Shown: positions 21,761-34,400 of the stretch, piece after piece
Layout: each line of letters opens with the position of its first letter
How positions within the stretch are numbered: position 1 is the stretch's first letter
Assembly (NCBI GenBank): GCA_020284085.1
Contig: JACEVL010000160.1
Coordinates: 1,432,001-1,496,000 of the forward strand
DNA from: Aporrectodea caliginosa
Taxonomy: Eukaryota > Annelida > Clitellata > Crassiclitellata > Lumbricidae
Length of the DNA: 64,000 bases
Direction of reading: 5' to 3'
The notes under the pieces: model-generated
What the model was told of the DNA's origin: nothing
Database searches by the model: none
Seen by the model: the letters and a program-made list of their open reading frames with translations, nothing else
Translations under genes and position numbers: made by a program

Positions 21761-22499
21761 AAGTAGTGGCCTCTCTAAATACATTCTATCATGGTTAAGG
21801 CACGTGCAGCTTTCAACGATGGTGGCCTTCCCGACACCAGTACTGTGCAGTCAGGGGCCTGTGATGCCTTCATCTAATTCAGCAATTCAATCACAAGATG
21901 GGTGAATGTTTCCTGTGTAAATAAGAGTTCTTTTCCATAAATGTAAGAAAATATAGCCATTTCATAATACTTTTTTGATGAACTATTGAAGCTATGCAAT
22001 TATTGTATGCTATCCTCGAGTAATAATGTTAACTGATGACGAAATAGTTTATCAGAAAAGTTTCTGGCAATTGTAAAGTATCGCACTGTCACATTCTTTA
22101 TGAAGATCAATGAGATGCACTTTCAAACGATCTGCAGTATCAAGTTCTAACCGTAGTCTGTCTTTTTCTTATAGTTGCTGCAAAAAAACAGCAGAAACAG
22201 TACACTAATAATTATTGCTTGAAAAGTTTCCAATATTTCCCTTATTATTCTTTCAATATGGCCAAAACTTGTTACAGAAAGAAAAAAAATGTCTCTACAA
22301 TTAAGTCATTAAGAATTCACTTGCACTTTGAACATCCTTCAGTGCATACACTTTAAAGTCCTATAACTAACCTACAACTCCTGTAATACTCCCAGCCCAA
22401 GTACCTGTGTGAACGCTACACCATCCATTACCCCACTCTACGCGATCATCCTATCTCAATCTCCTGTTCCCCAGTCACAACTCATCTCAAAGTTCTCCA
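21761..22499. other. no gene recognised
   Basis: AT-rich sequence with no supported exon, RNA gene or terminal repeats. Confidence 0.4.
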
Positions 22500-23312
22500 A
22501 CTAATCCATATGCCACACTGCGCCACGACTCTGAAACGATCTTCCCATGAATTGTGCATATTCTCAGTTACCCCACCAATACCATCGCTCATCCACTGTT
22601 ATCAGCCTCAGGCTCCTCTACTTATCACCCCACAGGCTTTCTGTTCCAAACTAAAGTCACACCTCCAAGAATTCCTAAACTAATCCATCAAATTCTCACA
22701 CTTCCAAATGTTCTCGTCCTCAACGAAACCCAGCTCTTCTAGTTCTACCTCCTCTCTTTGGCAACCGGACTCGAATCTTCTCTGGACAATCCCTCTTTAA
22801 AGGACACGCTGCTTGTGACTGAGCTGGTGCTCTGCACTTAGTCTTAGAGTAGAGCTGGGACTATTATTACAGACGGGATACGAAGCGGCAATATGTCAGC
22901 CAATCAGAGATCGTCTTTTCTAAAACATCGCGGGCGATGTATGTGACCATCTATTTTTAGATTACACTGTCATCCGGGCACTCAGCAGGATAAATACTCT
23001 CGACGGAGCAAACGCAAACAAAGCCAAATGAATCATTCTCGACGTTGTTTTTAGTAATTTACAAGATGCATACGTTGCAAATTATTTTTATTGAATTAAG
23101 TCGCTTTCGTTTCGTTACGACAATCGTCCAGAAAAGAAACGGGACTAAAACTGATCTGACCTGCAAAGGTCCCGGATGTAAAATCAGCGTCACAGACATA
23201 ATCTAGGGCAATGACCCAATTTTCGTCCATTTCGAATCCCGTCTGTAATATTAGTCCCAGAGTAGAGCTTTATAAATGTGGAGTTCACGATTACAAGTTA
23301 ACGAAACCCAAT
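22500..23312 (+). mobile_element. LINE 3'-end fragment split by a MITE
   Basis: Degenerate LINE C-terminal sequence leads to the conserved 3' end GAGCTGGTGCTCTGC...AGAGTAGAGCT. This is interrupted by 22857-23258 and resumes as TTTATAAATGTGGAGTTCACGATTACAAG. The same 3' end is uninterrupted at about 35190-35325 and 63405-63525. Confidence 0.7.
22857..23258. mobile_element. MITE with ~28-bp TIRs and 11-bp target duplication (copy 1)
   Basis: The ends are inverted copies starting GGGACTATTATTACAGACGG. They are flanked by perfect 11-bp duplications AGAGTAGAGCT at 22846-22856 and 23259-23269. The 402-bp interior is non-coding. A second, inverted copy occupies 24671-26968. An 11-bp duplication is at the upper end for Mutator-like elements; the superfamily is not proven. 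Confidence 0.88.
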
Positions 23313-24670
23313 TTGCTGCTAAATTCTTATGTTGATTATTAACCATGCTGCTTTCAAAATTGACCACCTAGAGCTCTAGACTTGGAAATATCATTTTTAT
23401 TTATTTATTTGAATCAGTGTACAGCAAGAACTCAATAAAAGAAACATACAATAAAACAATGTTCAGAAATGATAATTAGACAAGTTAATGTATATTGTAT
23501 AAACAGTGCAATGATAAGGTACATCAGTTCATAAGCGATAGAATAACAACTAATGAGTAGAAGAAGCACAAAGTGCTTATCGAGTCATCCCCATAGGTAG
23601 GAAAACTAGAAGGGTAGGGTGGGTACTATTCCACATAAAATAACAACAAGAATGCCACTTATCGTGTTATTAAAGAAAGCCGACGTAAAAGAAAGCCGAC
23701 GTAAAAGTTCGCAGTGGTCTCAAGTCGTAGAACGATGCAGGATAGGATGTGGGGATAGCTAAAAAGTTCGGTTTTGGTTTTGAAAAGTTCGTTTACTGAA
23801 ATCAGATTTTATTACTTTAGCCTTTATTAAATATGCTTAAAATAATGGTAACGTAATGACTTGAGTGAATACAATCACCAAAACCAGTCTACTAACTCAA
23901 AGAATAGAACCGCATGAATCTTTCCTAGGTCTATGTATGTATGTATATTCGTATATTTCAGAAAACACCAGACAGAACGCTGTAGGTTAACAACTTAACA
24001 ATAACATTACAATGGCAAAGAAACAATATCTAACGCTTGTTTATGAACGGTGACCTATATAAAAGTAAAGTGACTGCGCATGCGCATTGCTAATGTTGAA
24101 CTAGCTTATACAGGTAACACCAATCAACAAACATCAAGCACTATATAAATACCTATGGAGGTCAAAAGTCTTTGGTCACTTACTCTCGAGCCTCTAATAA
24201 TTTATTAATTAAGTTGTGAGGTTCTGACAGAATGTTTGAGCGTTTGAACATCAGATAAAACAATGTTTAACAATTAAATGCTACTCTGTACAACTTATTT
24301 TTAAAACTATGGTGCTATAAGTATTTAGTAACGTAGTCATTTTTTGTTACCCTTATTTCCGGCAGACGGGGTTTACGATATTTATTTACGTTCAGTGTGA
24401 CCACTCCTTGGAATTTTTTCCAAGGAATTTTTTCCAAGATCTTGGGATTTATGGGTCGACTTGAGATCTCGGGAATTTGCATAGCAATCTTGGAATTTTT
24501 TCCTAAGGTGTAAAGACTATTTCTTTTACCGTACTTTTCAACCATCGACCAATATAGGTCGATGTTTTCAACAGTGGAAGCGAATCAGATTAGAAAAATC
24601 GCTCAGTGAAAGACTTTTATTATTATTGTTACTTTTAAGCATTGTAATTTATTAATTCAATGTTATGCCT
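23313..24670. other. no gene recognised
   Basis: A TTTA-rich tract at about 23396-23412 may be a LINE tail. GAAAGCCGACGTAAAA is tandemly repeated at 23676-23708. The minus-strand frame at 24315-24545 is low-complexity (repeated AAGGAATTTTTTCC). Nothing else is supported. Confidence 0.4.
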
Positions 24671-24876
24671 GGGATTATTATTACTGAAGGGATTCGAAAC
24701 GGACGAAAATTGGGTCATTGTCCTAGATTATGTCTGTGACTCTGATTTTACATCCGGGACCTTTGCAGGTCAGATCAGTTTTAGTCCCGTTTCTTTTCTG
24801 GACGATTGTCGTTACGAAACGAAAGCGACTTAATTCAATAAAAATATTTGCAACGTATGTATCTTGTAAATTACTA

Positions 24877-26772
24877 TACAATACAATACAATACAATTAG
24901 ACATTTATAGCGCGCTTTAACAAGACAAGTCTTGCACGAAAGCGCGTTTGCGCTGTGTTCTTAGTCATAGTGTAATGAGAATAGATGAGTTTTTAGTTTT
25001 GATTTAAATTGCGTAACAGATGAACATTGACGGATTGTAGCTGGGAGACTGTTCCATTCTCTGGGTCCAGAGACAGCAAAAGCACGATCTCCAAACTTCC
25101 TCTTGGTGCGAAGAACGGTAAAGTCTCCTCGTGTGGCCGATCTGAGTCCTCTAGGATTTGAAGCAGAGCATGGCACGATCATGGATTTCATATATGAGGG
25201 TGAGGTTCCAGAATGGATATGGTACATGAGGAGGGAGATTTTGAAAGCGATACGGGCGCGAATGGGAAGCCAGTGTAGTTGTTGAAGAGATTGTGTGATG
25301 TGGTCTCTGGGACCAAGGTCTTTTATTAGGCGAGCTGCGGCGTGCAGAACAGATGTTAGAGGTTGTAGCGTTGATGTGGGAAGACCAGATAGAACGGAAT
25401 TGCAGTAGTCGATGCGAGAGATGACAAGGGCTTGAGTAAGAATACGGAGGCAGGTTTCATCCAGGCAGCGTTTCACTTGTCTAATTCGGCGAAGGTGGAA
25501 ATAGCAGGCTCTGGCAATGGAGGAAATATGTTGAGTCATATTTAGATTGCAGTCTAGCAATACTCCAAGGTCGCGAACCACTTCTGAAGGTGGAATCGAA
25601 CAGCTTGAATCAATGTTAAGTATTTTCAGTGATTTATCATCATCCAGATTGTTCCGACGGTCGAACCAAATGAGTTCTGTTTTAGTAGTATTTAGTTTCA
25701 AACGCATGGAAGCACACCAGGATTGAATATCACGGGTGCATGCTGCGATTTTGGTTTTGATGTTTCCAATGTTTCTTCCATAGAGCTTTACGTAGAGTTG
25801 AGTGTCGTCGGCATATAGATGGATCATAAGACCATGTTGCGAGGCAATGTTGACAATATTGGAGGTGTATAGAATGAAGAGAAGTGGACCTAGGATGGAT
25901 CCTTGGGGTACACCGAAGAGGACCTTGAAAGTTTTGGATGAGTGTCCACCAAATTTCACACTGTGAGATCTTGAGGAAAGGAACGAGGCAATCCATTGAA
26001 TCGCTAAGTCGGTAATACCGAATTGTTCTTGTAGGATTTTGAGAAGAATGGTATGATCCACGCAATCAAACGCAGCAGAGAAGTCTAATAGGAGTAGCGC
26101 GGTAATGAAACCAGAGTCGAGAGCCAGGACGATATCGTTGTAAACTTTAATGACTGCGGTTTCAGTTGAGTGATGACGACGGAAGCCAGATTGAGTAGGT
26201 GGAAGCAGATGATGCGATTCGACGTAATCTGATAATTGTTTGTGAATGACTCGCTCAACCAGCTTAGAGATGAAGGACAGGTTCGAGATGGGGCGATAGC
26301 TGGCCGGGTCTGTTGGATCAAGTCCCTGTTTCTTGATACGTGGTCGAATGATGGCGCGTTTGTGTTTAGTTGGTAGAGACGCCTGGGTTAAGGAAACGTT
26401 GATGAGGAGGGCAAGGATCGGAGCGAATACGGTGTGAAGAGACTTAAGCAGCCAGACGGGTGCAGAATCCAATTCGCACTGCTTTGTTGAAGAATCACTT
26501 ATGAGTTTTTCGACTTCGGCGGTTGTGAGTTCATCAAATTTACATAGCGAATGGGCAGGATCGAGGTGGTAGAATTGATAGATCCGGCATCGGCGTGTCT
26601 TTTGTCGATTCACGAATCGTGTCGATTTTGTTCTCAAAATAGTCAAGCAGTGTATCTGGGGAGATATGTGAGGAGGAGTCTTGAGGCGGTGTGAGTAGCG
26701 TGTTGAAGGTTTTCCAGAGTGTTCTACCATTTCCTTGAGCACTTTCGATGCTGTCTTTAAAGTAGGTAGAGC
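24877..26772 (-). mobile_element. 5'-truncated L2-like LINE inside MITE copy 2
   Basis: Bounded by the MITE halves. Its 3' end (left) carries a run of TTGTA units on the minus strand and the CATTTATAGCGCGC motif. The left part of the element is the 3' untranslated end and the rest is one long open frame. The endonuclease domain is absent. Confidence 0.85.
24961..26742 (-). CDS. L2/CR1-like non-LTR retrotransposon reverse transcriptase, N-truncated
   Basis: A 593-codon uninterrupted frame. RT blocks in order: SYRPISNLSFISKLVERVI; QSGFRRHHSTETAVIKVYND; LLLDFSAAFDCVDHTIL; FGVPQGSILGPLLFILY; and the catalytic HLYADDTQLYVKL with YADD. The thumb and the family C-terminal end follow (RAFAVSGPREWNSLPATIR, then LKTHLFSLHYD). 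The upstream apurinic endonuclease domain is missing, so the copy cannot retrotranspose by itself, but the lack of stops implies recent insertion. The product would reverse-transcribe LINE RNA at a nicked chromosomal target. Confidence 0.85.
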   Translation of the reverse strand: MLKEMVEHSGKPSTRYSHRLKTPPHISPQIHCLTILRTKSTRFVNRQKTRRCRIYQFYHLDPAHSLCKFDELTTAEVEKLISDSSTKQCELDSAPVWLLKSLHTVFAPILALLINVSLTQASLPTKHKRAIIRPRIKKQGLDPTDPASYRPISNLSFISKLVERVIHKQLSDYVESHHLLPPTQSGFRRHHSTETAVIKVYNDIVLALDSGFITALLLLDFSAAFDCVDHTILLKILQEQFGITDLAIQWIASFLSSRSHSVKFGGHSSKTFKVLFGVPQGSILGPLLFILYTSNIVNIASQHGLMIHLYADDTQLYVKLYGRNIGNIKTKIAACTRDIQSWCASMRLKLNTTKTELIWFDRRNNLDDDKSLKILNIDSSCSIPPSEVVRDLGVLLDCNLNMTQHISSIARACYFHLRRIRQVKRCLDETCLRILTQALVISRIDYCNSVLSGLPTSTLQPLTSVLHAAARLIKDLGPRDHITQSLQQLHWLPIRARIAFKISLLMYHIHSGTSPSYMKSMIVPCSASNPRGLRSATRGDFTVLRTKRKFGDRAFAVSGPREWNSLPATIRQCSSVTQFKSKLKTHLFSLHYD

Positions 26773-27385
26773 AAAAACAACGTCGAGAATTATTTATTTG
26801 GCTTTGTTTGCGTTTGCTCCGTCGAGAGTATTTATCCTGCTGAGTGCCCGGATGACAGTGTAATCTAAAAATAGATGGTCACATACATCGCCCGCGATGT
26901 TTTAGAAAAGACGATCTCTGATTGGCTGACATATTGCCGCTGCGTATCCCGTCAGTAATAATAGTCCCAGGTTATGCTTCGGTTTTTTCTATGCCAGTTC
27001 TTAGCTAGGCGTTTTTGTGACTAATTGTGATTGCTAAAATGGATTTCATATTTGATCACAACTTTTTGCCATCGATGCTTTTTCCTTTTCGGTAACTTGG
27101 GATTTATTGGTACACTTTTGGCCAATCTTTGGATTATTCAAGCAAGAGCTTGGGATTTCAGAAAATGGAGAGTGGTCGCACTGTTTACGATATTTATTTA
27201 CTGGAGTGGAATCTGTACAGTTATACTTTTTGCGAACCGGTTAAATTCAAAAGCAAAGTAAACGAAAAATAAAACAGTGAATCAAATAACATGTTAGTAA
27301 TGCTGTGTTGCAGTATTACTGTAGACAGATGATCTTAACAATTAAATGCTGCTCTGTACAACTTTTGGCGCGACGTTCTGAAAAG

Positions 27386-28018
27386 GGGGAACGGACATTA
27401 TCCCCCGGACATTATCCCCCCGGACATTATCCCCCCGATTTTGCGTAGGACATTATCCCCCCGGACATTATCCCCCCCCTCTGTGTAAATATATGTATAT
27501 GTACATATAATGTATTTATATATACATGTACATATGTTATCCTATATATATATAGATATATATGGATATATATATATGTATATATGTATATATAACTTAA
27601 GACTTGTTAATGTCGCTCAGTTCATAAGCTTGGACATAGCATCCGATTTTAGCATTGTTGGCAATTTTTCAGCTATGAGACACTTTTGTTAGCAACTAAC
27701 ATACATTAACACGTGTTCACTTAAAATTTATATGACACTAACAAGTCTTCACTTAATAACTGAAGAACCGATTGACAGTAACAAGTCTTTGGTTCAATTA
27801 AATAAAAACTTAAATTAATCAATGCAGCTTCTATTTACGGAAACACTTAAGCATCTTATAAATCAAACTTCCATTTAGGCCAACAACTATTCTCATCATT
27901 TTCCTGCATTTCGGCAAGAATATTATACGATTATATCTTAGACTGGGGGGATAATGTCCTACCCTGGGGGGGATAATGTCCGAGGGGGATAATGTCCGGG
28001 GGATAATGTCCTACACTC
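27386..28018. mobile_element. inverted-repeat element with arrays of a GGACATTATCCCCC motif
   Basis: The left end (27386-27480) has five copies of GGACATTATCCCCC and the right end (about 27943-28018) has four copies in inverted orientation. The repeat CTGAAAAG flanks both sides (27378-27385 and 28019-28026), consistent with an 8-bp target duplication. The interior is AT-rich with a TATA/TATG tract at 27480-27595 and no coding frame. I interpret it as a non-autonomous DNA transposon with unusually repetitive termini. Confidence 0.7.
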
Positions 28019-28051
28019 CTGAAAAGTGCATACATAGCATTTTGGTCTGTT

Positions 28052-28253
28052 TAAGTAAGTAAGTAAGTAAGAATATTCTTTATTGAGAAGCACTAGCAAA
28101 CGCACAACACTGTACATGGCAAGATTAATGCATTCAAACAAACAAAAAACAAATTTATATATTCAAGCAAAGAATTGAATGGGAGAAGTTATTTTATATC
28201 AGGGGAACCTAGGGGAGGAAGAGTTAGGGCTAGTCATAGAGGGAAAATTAAGA
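28052..28253 (-). repeat. LINE 3'-end fragment with CTTA tail
   Basis: About 200 bp, from the TAAG microsatellite through GGGCTAGTCATAGA, is repeated at 59196-59398 with few differences. In minus orientation it ends in ATAAAGAATATTCTTAC and a CTTA run, a LINE-style microsatellite tail. Confidence 0.65.
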
Positions 28254-28480
28254 ACTTAAATAGAATGAAAATGAAAATATATGTTAAGCAGTCGTGATTT
28301 TGACTGGTCTATTTAGAACTATATTCATTTTTGTGTGAAAGATCTATTCTTTATAATGTAGAAACCAAGGTTTGAAACTGCACGGTCTGCCCTGCAGAGA
28401 ACAAAACTCAAACTTTATGTCAGAGGTTTAGGTTTTCAGTTACTAAATTTGGTATAATATTTCAGACACTGGCAACGCCA

Positions 28481-31400
28481 ATGGCCACCGAAGACAGAAC
28501 GTCATCTGATGTAGAGCTGGAAGAGCATTGGTCCGAAGCTTGGGACGAAGATGTACCAGAATCGGAGTTATCTTCACGGTCATTCATTCCGAAGAACAAA
28601 GAAGATAATAAACCTGATGCCAAAGTGAATGATGATAAAGGTGGTCATCAGAACTAGGCTATGTTTAAATGCTGTTCCACTGCACAACATTTGATGGCAG
28701 TTAGATCTCCAATGGTTTGCTCATCTTCAACCTGTTGATGTTAAACTCTGCCCCTCTTACACATCTTATGGAACATTTCATTACAACATTCATAACTAGA
28801 CTTGTCAAACTATTATCCAAATTCCCATCTACTCCCTCCTTCCATTTTCCATGAGACCATAAACATTTTTTGCCATAGCATCTCAATGACTTTCTTGGCC
28901 TAGGCTTCTCTGGATTTTTACCATGGCAATGGAACTAACTGAATAACGTGACTCTCGTGGATATGTTTGGATTATTAGCTGATAAATTATAGTGATAACA
29001 TTGCATTCATATTACACTGCATTATAATGTACATGTAATATGGTTTAATCACATGTTTTGTAATGGAACTGCAGGGATATTCTTCAGTTGTGTTCCCTAC
29101 CTTACAACACAAACCTATTTATCACAAGAACAGATGATCATCAGACATAAAGGAATTAAGTTATAGAGTCAGTTAATTTTGTGACAATATTAACGACTGG
29201 CTTGTATCAGTGCCTTTACTTTACCTGTTAACGAGAATAAATTTTACATGTTCCTTACTCTATTTGAAATTATGTTTCCTAGTAATTAGCGAGGTCATTA
29301 CCTCTTGTGGTTATGTTTACTAGCAAAAAATTCTGTTGATTTTGCTTTCTGTTGCCTAGGTGACTAGGTAACAACAAAACCATTGCTCTTGTTATTTCTG
29401 TTGCCAATATATTGTAACATTCCTTCACTGCTTTGTCTGTTACAGAGGTAGGTAGAATATAGCAGGTCTGCATTGCTTTGTCTGTTGGCTAGGTAACATA
29501 CCAGTTGCTTTTTCTGTTTACTAGTTGATGTACCAGTTCTTAATTCAGCTGTTGTCATAAATGACAACAAAGCCGGAATGGAAGGTCTTGACAAAGACCG
29601 CATTAACCAAATCATATACGAAGCATCTAAAGGTAGTTGTCATGAATTACCGCTGTCTTCTCCTCACTGTTGATTTTGGGTACATTTGCTTAGCATATTT
29701 ATAAAATCATTTACTATTGGTTGGTCTGTATAATTTGTATGAATATACACTAGGGTTTAAACATACAATAGAGTGTGAATGTACAGCAGACCATGAACAT
29801 AAGATAGAGTATTAATGTATAGTAGAGTATAAACATGCAGTTGAGTATATATTTACGACAGAGTATATGAATGTACAGTAGAGCACGAACGTTCAGTAGA
29901 GTATAAATGTACAATAGAGTACAGTTCGGTGCTTTTATGCATTTGCATTTAAGCTGATAGATTTTCAGAAATTGCGTTTATGTATTTTTTATTTATATTT
30001 AAAATAATTGATTTGTTTACTTTACCATATGATCTGTCACTCATTAGAATAATTTTTATAAATGTAGGTTAATTTTTTTTAAAGAATCAGCAGAAGAATA
30101 ATTCTGTTATGTAGGTTCGTCCTATTACAAGAACCAGCAGAAGAGGGAGGAACAGCTGAATCAGCAGATTCAAGAGATGGAAGAGCGTCGCCGAAAGCTT
30201 ACTCCACAGCAAGTGGCTTTGGCTGTGCAGAAGGTGAAATAGAAGCTCTCTGACTGACTGACTGGCTGACTGAGTGACTGGCTGGCTGACTGAGTGATCA
30301 AATTATTGACTGACTGAATGGTAGACTGAATGACTGACTGGCTAAATGACTCACTGACTGAATTATTTACTGAATTGTTGACTGAATTATTGACTGAATG
30401 GTAGACTGAATGACTGACTGGCTAAATGACTGCATGGATTGAGAGAATTATGCTGGTTAGCTGATTGAAAAGCTAATATGATTTCATGCTGGATAGTTGA
30501 TTGAGAGGCTGTTATATCTGTATGCTGACATTTGATTGAGACACTTGTATCTTTAGGCTGATCAGTTGATTGAAAGACTAGAGTCATCCCGTGACTTAAG
30601 TCATACAATTGTCCATGTTGATATGGACGCATTCTATGCCGCAGTGGAGATGCTTGATAGACCAGAACTCAGAGACAAGCCACTGGCCGTTGGTGGTAGT
30701 CATATGTTGGTAAGTAGAGTGGGTCTCATGTTGTCCAGCTTTGTAACCTGTTTTAAATGTATAACTTCTGTCATGCTGGTGTTTAATGCCCAAGTCTTCA
30801 GCTGATGGCACAAAAAACCAAGCCATAATAAGGTAAGTTTTCAGAAGATCAGTTTGTAGGACAGAGAGGCAGCCTATGATAGTGCAATAGTTCATCTGAT
30901 AGTGCATTTGGCATAATTTGCATTTGAGTATTAACAGTGGATTAATGCAACCTTAAAGGTCAAATTATTTTAAATGCCAGTACCCTTATACTTCTGTTAT
31001 GCTGATTTATATATTATTAAAGTTGAATGCATATTTCTTGGGGAGGAGTATATCTGTTCAAGAATTTGCTATTTTTGTAACTGCCTGTATAATATAATGC
31101 TGAGCACTTTTTATGAATTTCGCATAACGGGAGAACTACAAATGTGATGTAGTCTGAGTTAATTTGTATTGATCTTTGAAGTCTACGTCAAACTATGCTG
31201 CTCGGAGATTTGGTGTACGAGCTGGAATGCCTGGATTCATAGCACGAAAGCTGTGCCCTAATCTTACCATCCTGCCATGCAACTTTGAAAAGTACACAAC
31301 CATGAGTGAACGCTTCCAGATGATCTTTGCGGAGTATGATCCAAATTTTTCGGCTATGAGTCTTGACGAAGCTTACATGGACATTACCGATCATCTTCAT

Positions 31401-34400
31401 CAGAGGATCGACTGTGGAATAGATCGGAGATTTCCAGGACACATGGATCCTGCCAATGTCTGTCACTGTACTAAGGGTTTGCATCATATTTGGTCCAGTT
31501 CTGTCTTTGGCTTACGAGTCAGTTGTAGTTTTTCTGAATTTATTTGAAATAAAAACACAGTATTAATGCATTGCATGTATACTGTGTATTCATTTTTTTT
31601 CCTCATCGGTCTTTTGCTCTTTAATGGCGTTTCTTTTCCCATTGGCTTTTGTGCTGAGAGTGCCTCGAATAGTTACTGGTATTCCGTGAGAGGCACTTTA
31701 TAAATTGCTAGATACAATGTTATGTTACAGGACTGCATGCCTGTGATGATCTTTGCCAGACAATTAAACTTTAGGATTGTGATCTCGTATTATCAGATCG
31801 ACAGCACCTGGGTTTGCCTCAAGAGGCACTATATAAAATTGAAGCTATGATTATAATCATTTGCACAACATACAACACGTAATGCATATGAAGAATACTT
31901 TAGTATACCCTTGTCTAAGTAAACTAATATCATTCATTCATTTCTGAGATTTATATAGCACTCCTTCAGATAATCTACTCAGGAGTGCTCCCGACCCAAC
32001 CCCGGCTGAAGAGACAAAGTCTTGAGGTTAGAATAAAACGTGACCGCAAGGGCTCTAGGCATTAGGCGTAGTGCCAAAGGGAACCCATTCCAGATTGCAG
32101 GGCCAGAAACACTTTCAGATAACCATAACATCCCTTGCAGCAGCAAGGATGCCATACATGAGTCAAACAAATGAGGCAGCAGGGAAGGCTTCTGTTCAGC
32201 AGAGCAAGAATGGTTCTAGTGAGCACTAAAATGTGCATTAAAACTGGTACAAATGCAGTAATACTGGGACAAACTGGTAAAAGAGTATTGTAGAAATATT
32301 TTTAATGAAGACAGTTGATTAGCCTTGCTGAGTTTGTTTATTTTCAGATTCAGATATACTTGAAGTTGGCGCTGAATGTCCTTCATGTAGAAAAGTTTTA
32401 GAAGAACCAATGTATGAGACGTTTGGTTTAACAGCTGAGGAAGTTGTTCGTGAGATGCGCTATCGTATTTACCAGGAGACTTTCTTAACATCGAGTGCAG
32501 GTTAATTTTGTGGTTGTGTGTTGTATTAGAGGTTTATTAGTTTCAAGTCAATTGTTTCTGTAACAATACAGATTTCAAACTAGAAAATCTTTAAAGGGGT
32601 ATGACCGTAAAAGAGATGGCTTGAGTTGTTAGTAATGTTAGTACGACTTGGTATGAGTGTTATGACACTTGTGTGTGAGGTTCACAAGTGTCACAAGACA
32701 TGTTAGACATGGTAGCTAACTGTTTTGGTTAAAGCACGTGCATTGTAATGGCTAATATTATGGCTAATAAAAATAAAAAGTCGTACTAACATTACTAACA
32801 ACTCAAGCCATCTCTTTTACTTGACATATATTTATGAGCAAACGGTACATTCTGTAACATGCTAATCTGTGGACAAAACAAAACAGCTAGGAACTGAACT
32901 TAAATGTTTGTAAACAAGCTGCGGCCATGTCAACTTGTGTCAGAATAAACGAATATTATTATTATTATTATTATTATTAAAAATGGGATCATAAATTTCT
33001 CCCGTAAAATTTATTTTAAAATGAAGTGCATTGTTGTATGGAATTTCTAAGTGCCATCATTGAAGTAATAACCAGATTTTGAAGCTATTCTACGATTGCT
33101 TTCAATGTCTGTTAGGAATTGCACCAAACACAATGCTGGCAAAGGTCTGCTCAGACAGGAACAAACCAAATGGCCAATTCCGCATTGAACCAACTCGAGA
33201 GGCCGTCATGGAGTTCATCCAAGATCTTCCAATCAGAAAGGTCTCAAGACTCCTAACATGAAACTAGTCTAAACTTTTTTCACAATATATATGTTATATT
33301 TTTAATTGCAAAGATTGTTTTAATTATAGTAGCGATTATAATAAGTAAATAAATAGATTTATATAAAATAAAACTATTAAAAATCATGTTTTGGTTCTTT
33401 GGCCATCTTGCATCGGCAATTTACCAATTTTTTTTATTTCAGATTCTGACAAGCAAGATGCAAAAATGTATCACATGTGGTGTGCCTATAACTGTGCTGG
33501 TAAATACTTGTAAATATGAAATGCATGATTGGTTGTATTTCTTTCGTAGATCTGCGGCATTGGCAAGGTAACCGAGAAAATGTTACGAGCCCTGGGTGCT
33601 GTCACCTGTAGCCAGCTGTATGAGTTACGGGGTACGCTGTTCCTCTTGTATTCGTCAATAACATTCGACTACTTCATGAAAGTCTGCAGAGGAGTCGGAT
33701 CCACAAGAGTTGAACGGTAAGTCATTTGGTATTATTTTCCTGGAAGGACAGGCTATATAAATTTTCTTAATATATATATTAAATAAATTTGATGAATCGG
33801 AGATTGAGTCACAAATTTGCACTTATTTTTATTATTAATATTCTTTAGCCCAAGTGGATATGATCCCTCAGGTTTGATGAAATTATGTCCGAAGGCAATA
33901 AAATATCGTCTGGAATGGTTACAATTTGACAAGTTCCAGCTGAGCAAAAGTGCCATGGAAAGCAACAGCAACGAAGCACTGAATGGTAATTGCAAGATGT
34001 TGGAAGAGATAGCTAGTTTCTGTAGGTCTTTATTATTATTATTATTATTTATTTTTTTATTTATTATTTATTATTTATTTATTATGGGCATTTTAGTTTC
34101 ATGACCCTTGTGGTCTGGACTGTTCTGGACTTGCTCAGTTGTCATTAATCCATTTATATATGGGTTGTTTTGTTTTGCTATTATTATAATGTTGTGACTT
34201 TAAGTGGAATTTGAAGTTGTGAGCTTTATGTTTATTGCTTATTTACATAGCACAACTATTTTATAGTGGCGTGCAATGTTTCTTTTTTGTCTGCGTTGAT
34301 GTATCCGATTTGAGTATATGTAACTTTAAGCAATGTAAAGAACAGTCAGCTCATTTCACTTCACCTTTCTAGAAACTGTTACCAGATTGACAAAGTGCAT

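Larger units (their letters stand above)
24671..26968. mobile_element. MITE copy 2, interrupted by a LINE
   Basis: 24671-24876 and 26773-26968 together reconstitute an inverted copy of the 22857-23258 element. The outer 11-bp flanks ATGTTATGCCT and AGGTTATGCTT match at nine positions, so the same target-duplication length holds. The LINE at 24877-26772 sits at the position equivalent to about 23060 in copy 1. Confidence 0.85.

Noticed and set aside
27031..27261. 76-codon hydrophobic frame resembling membrane segments
   Set aside because: Near a MITE boundary, no recognisable family, no convincing start context; aromatic-rich frames arise easily from T-rich DNA.
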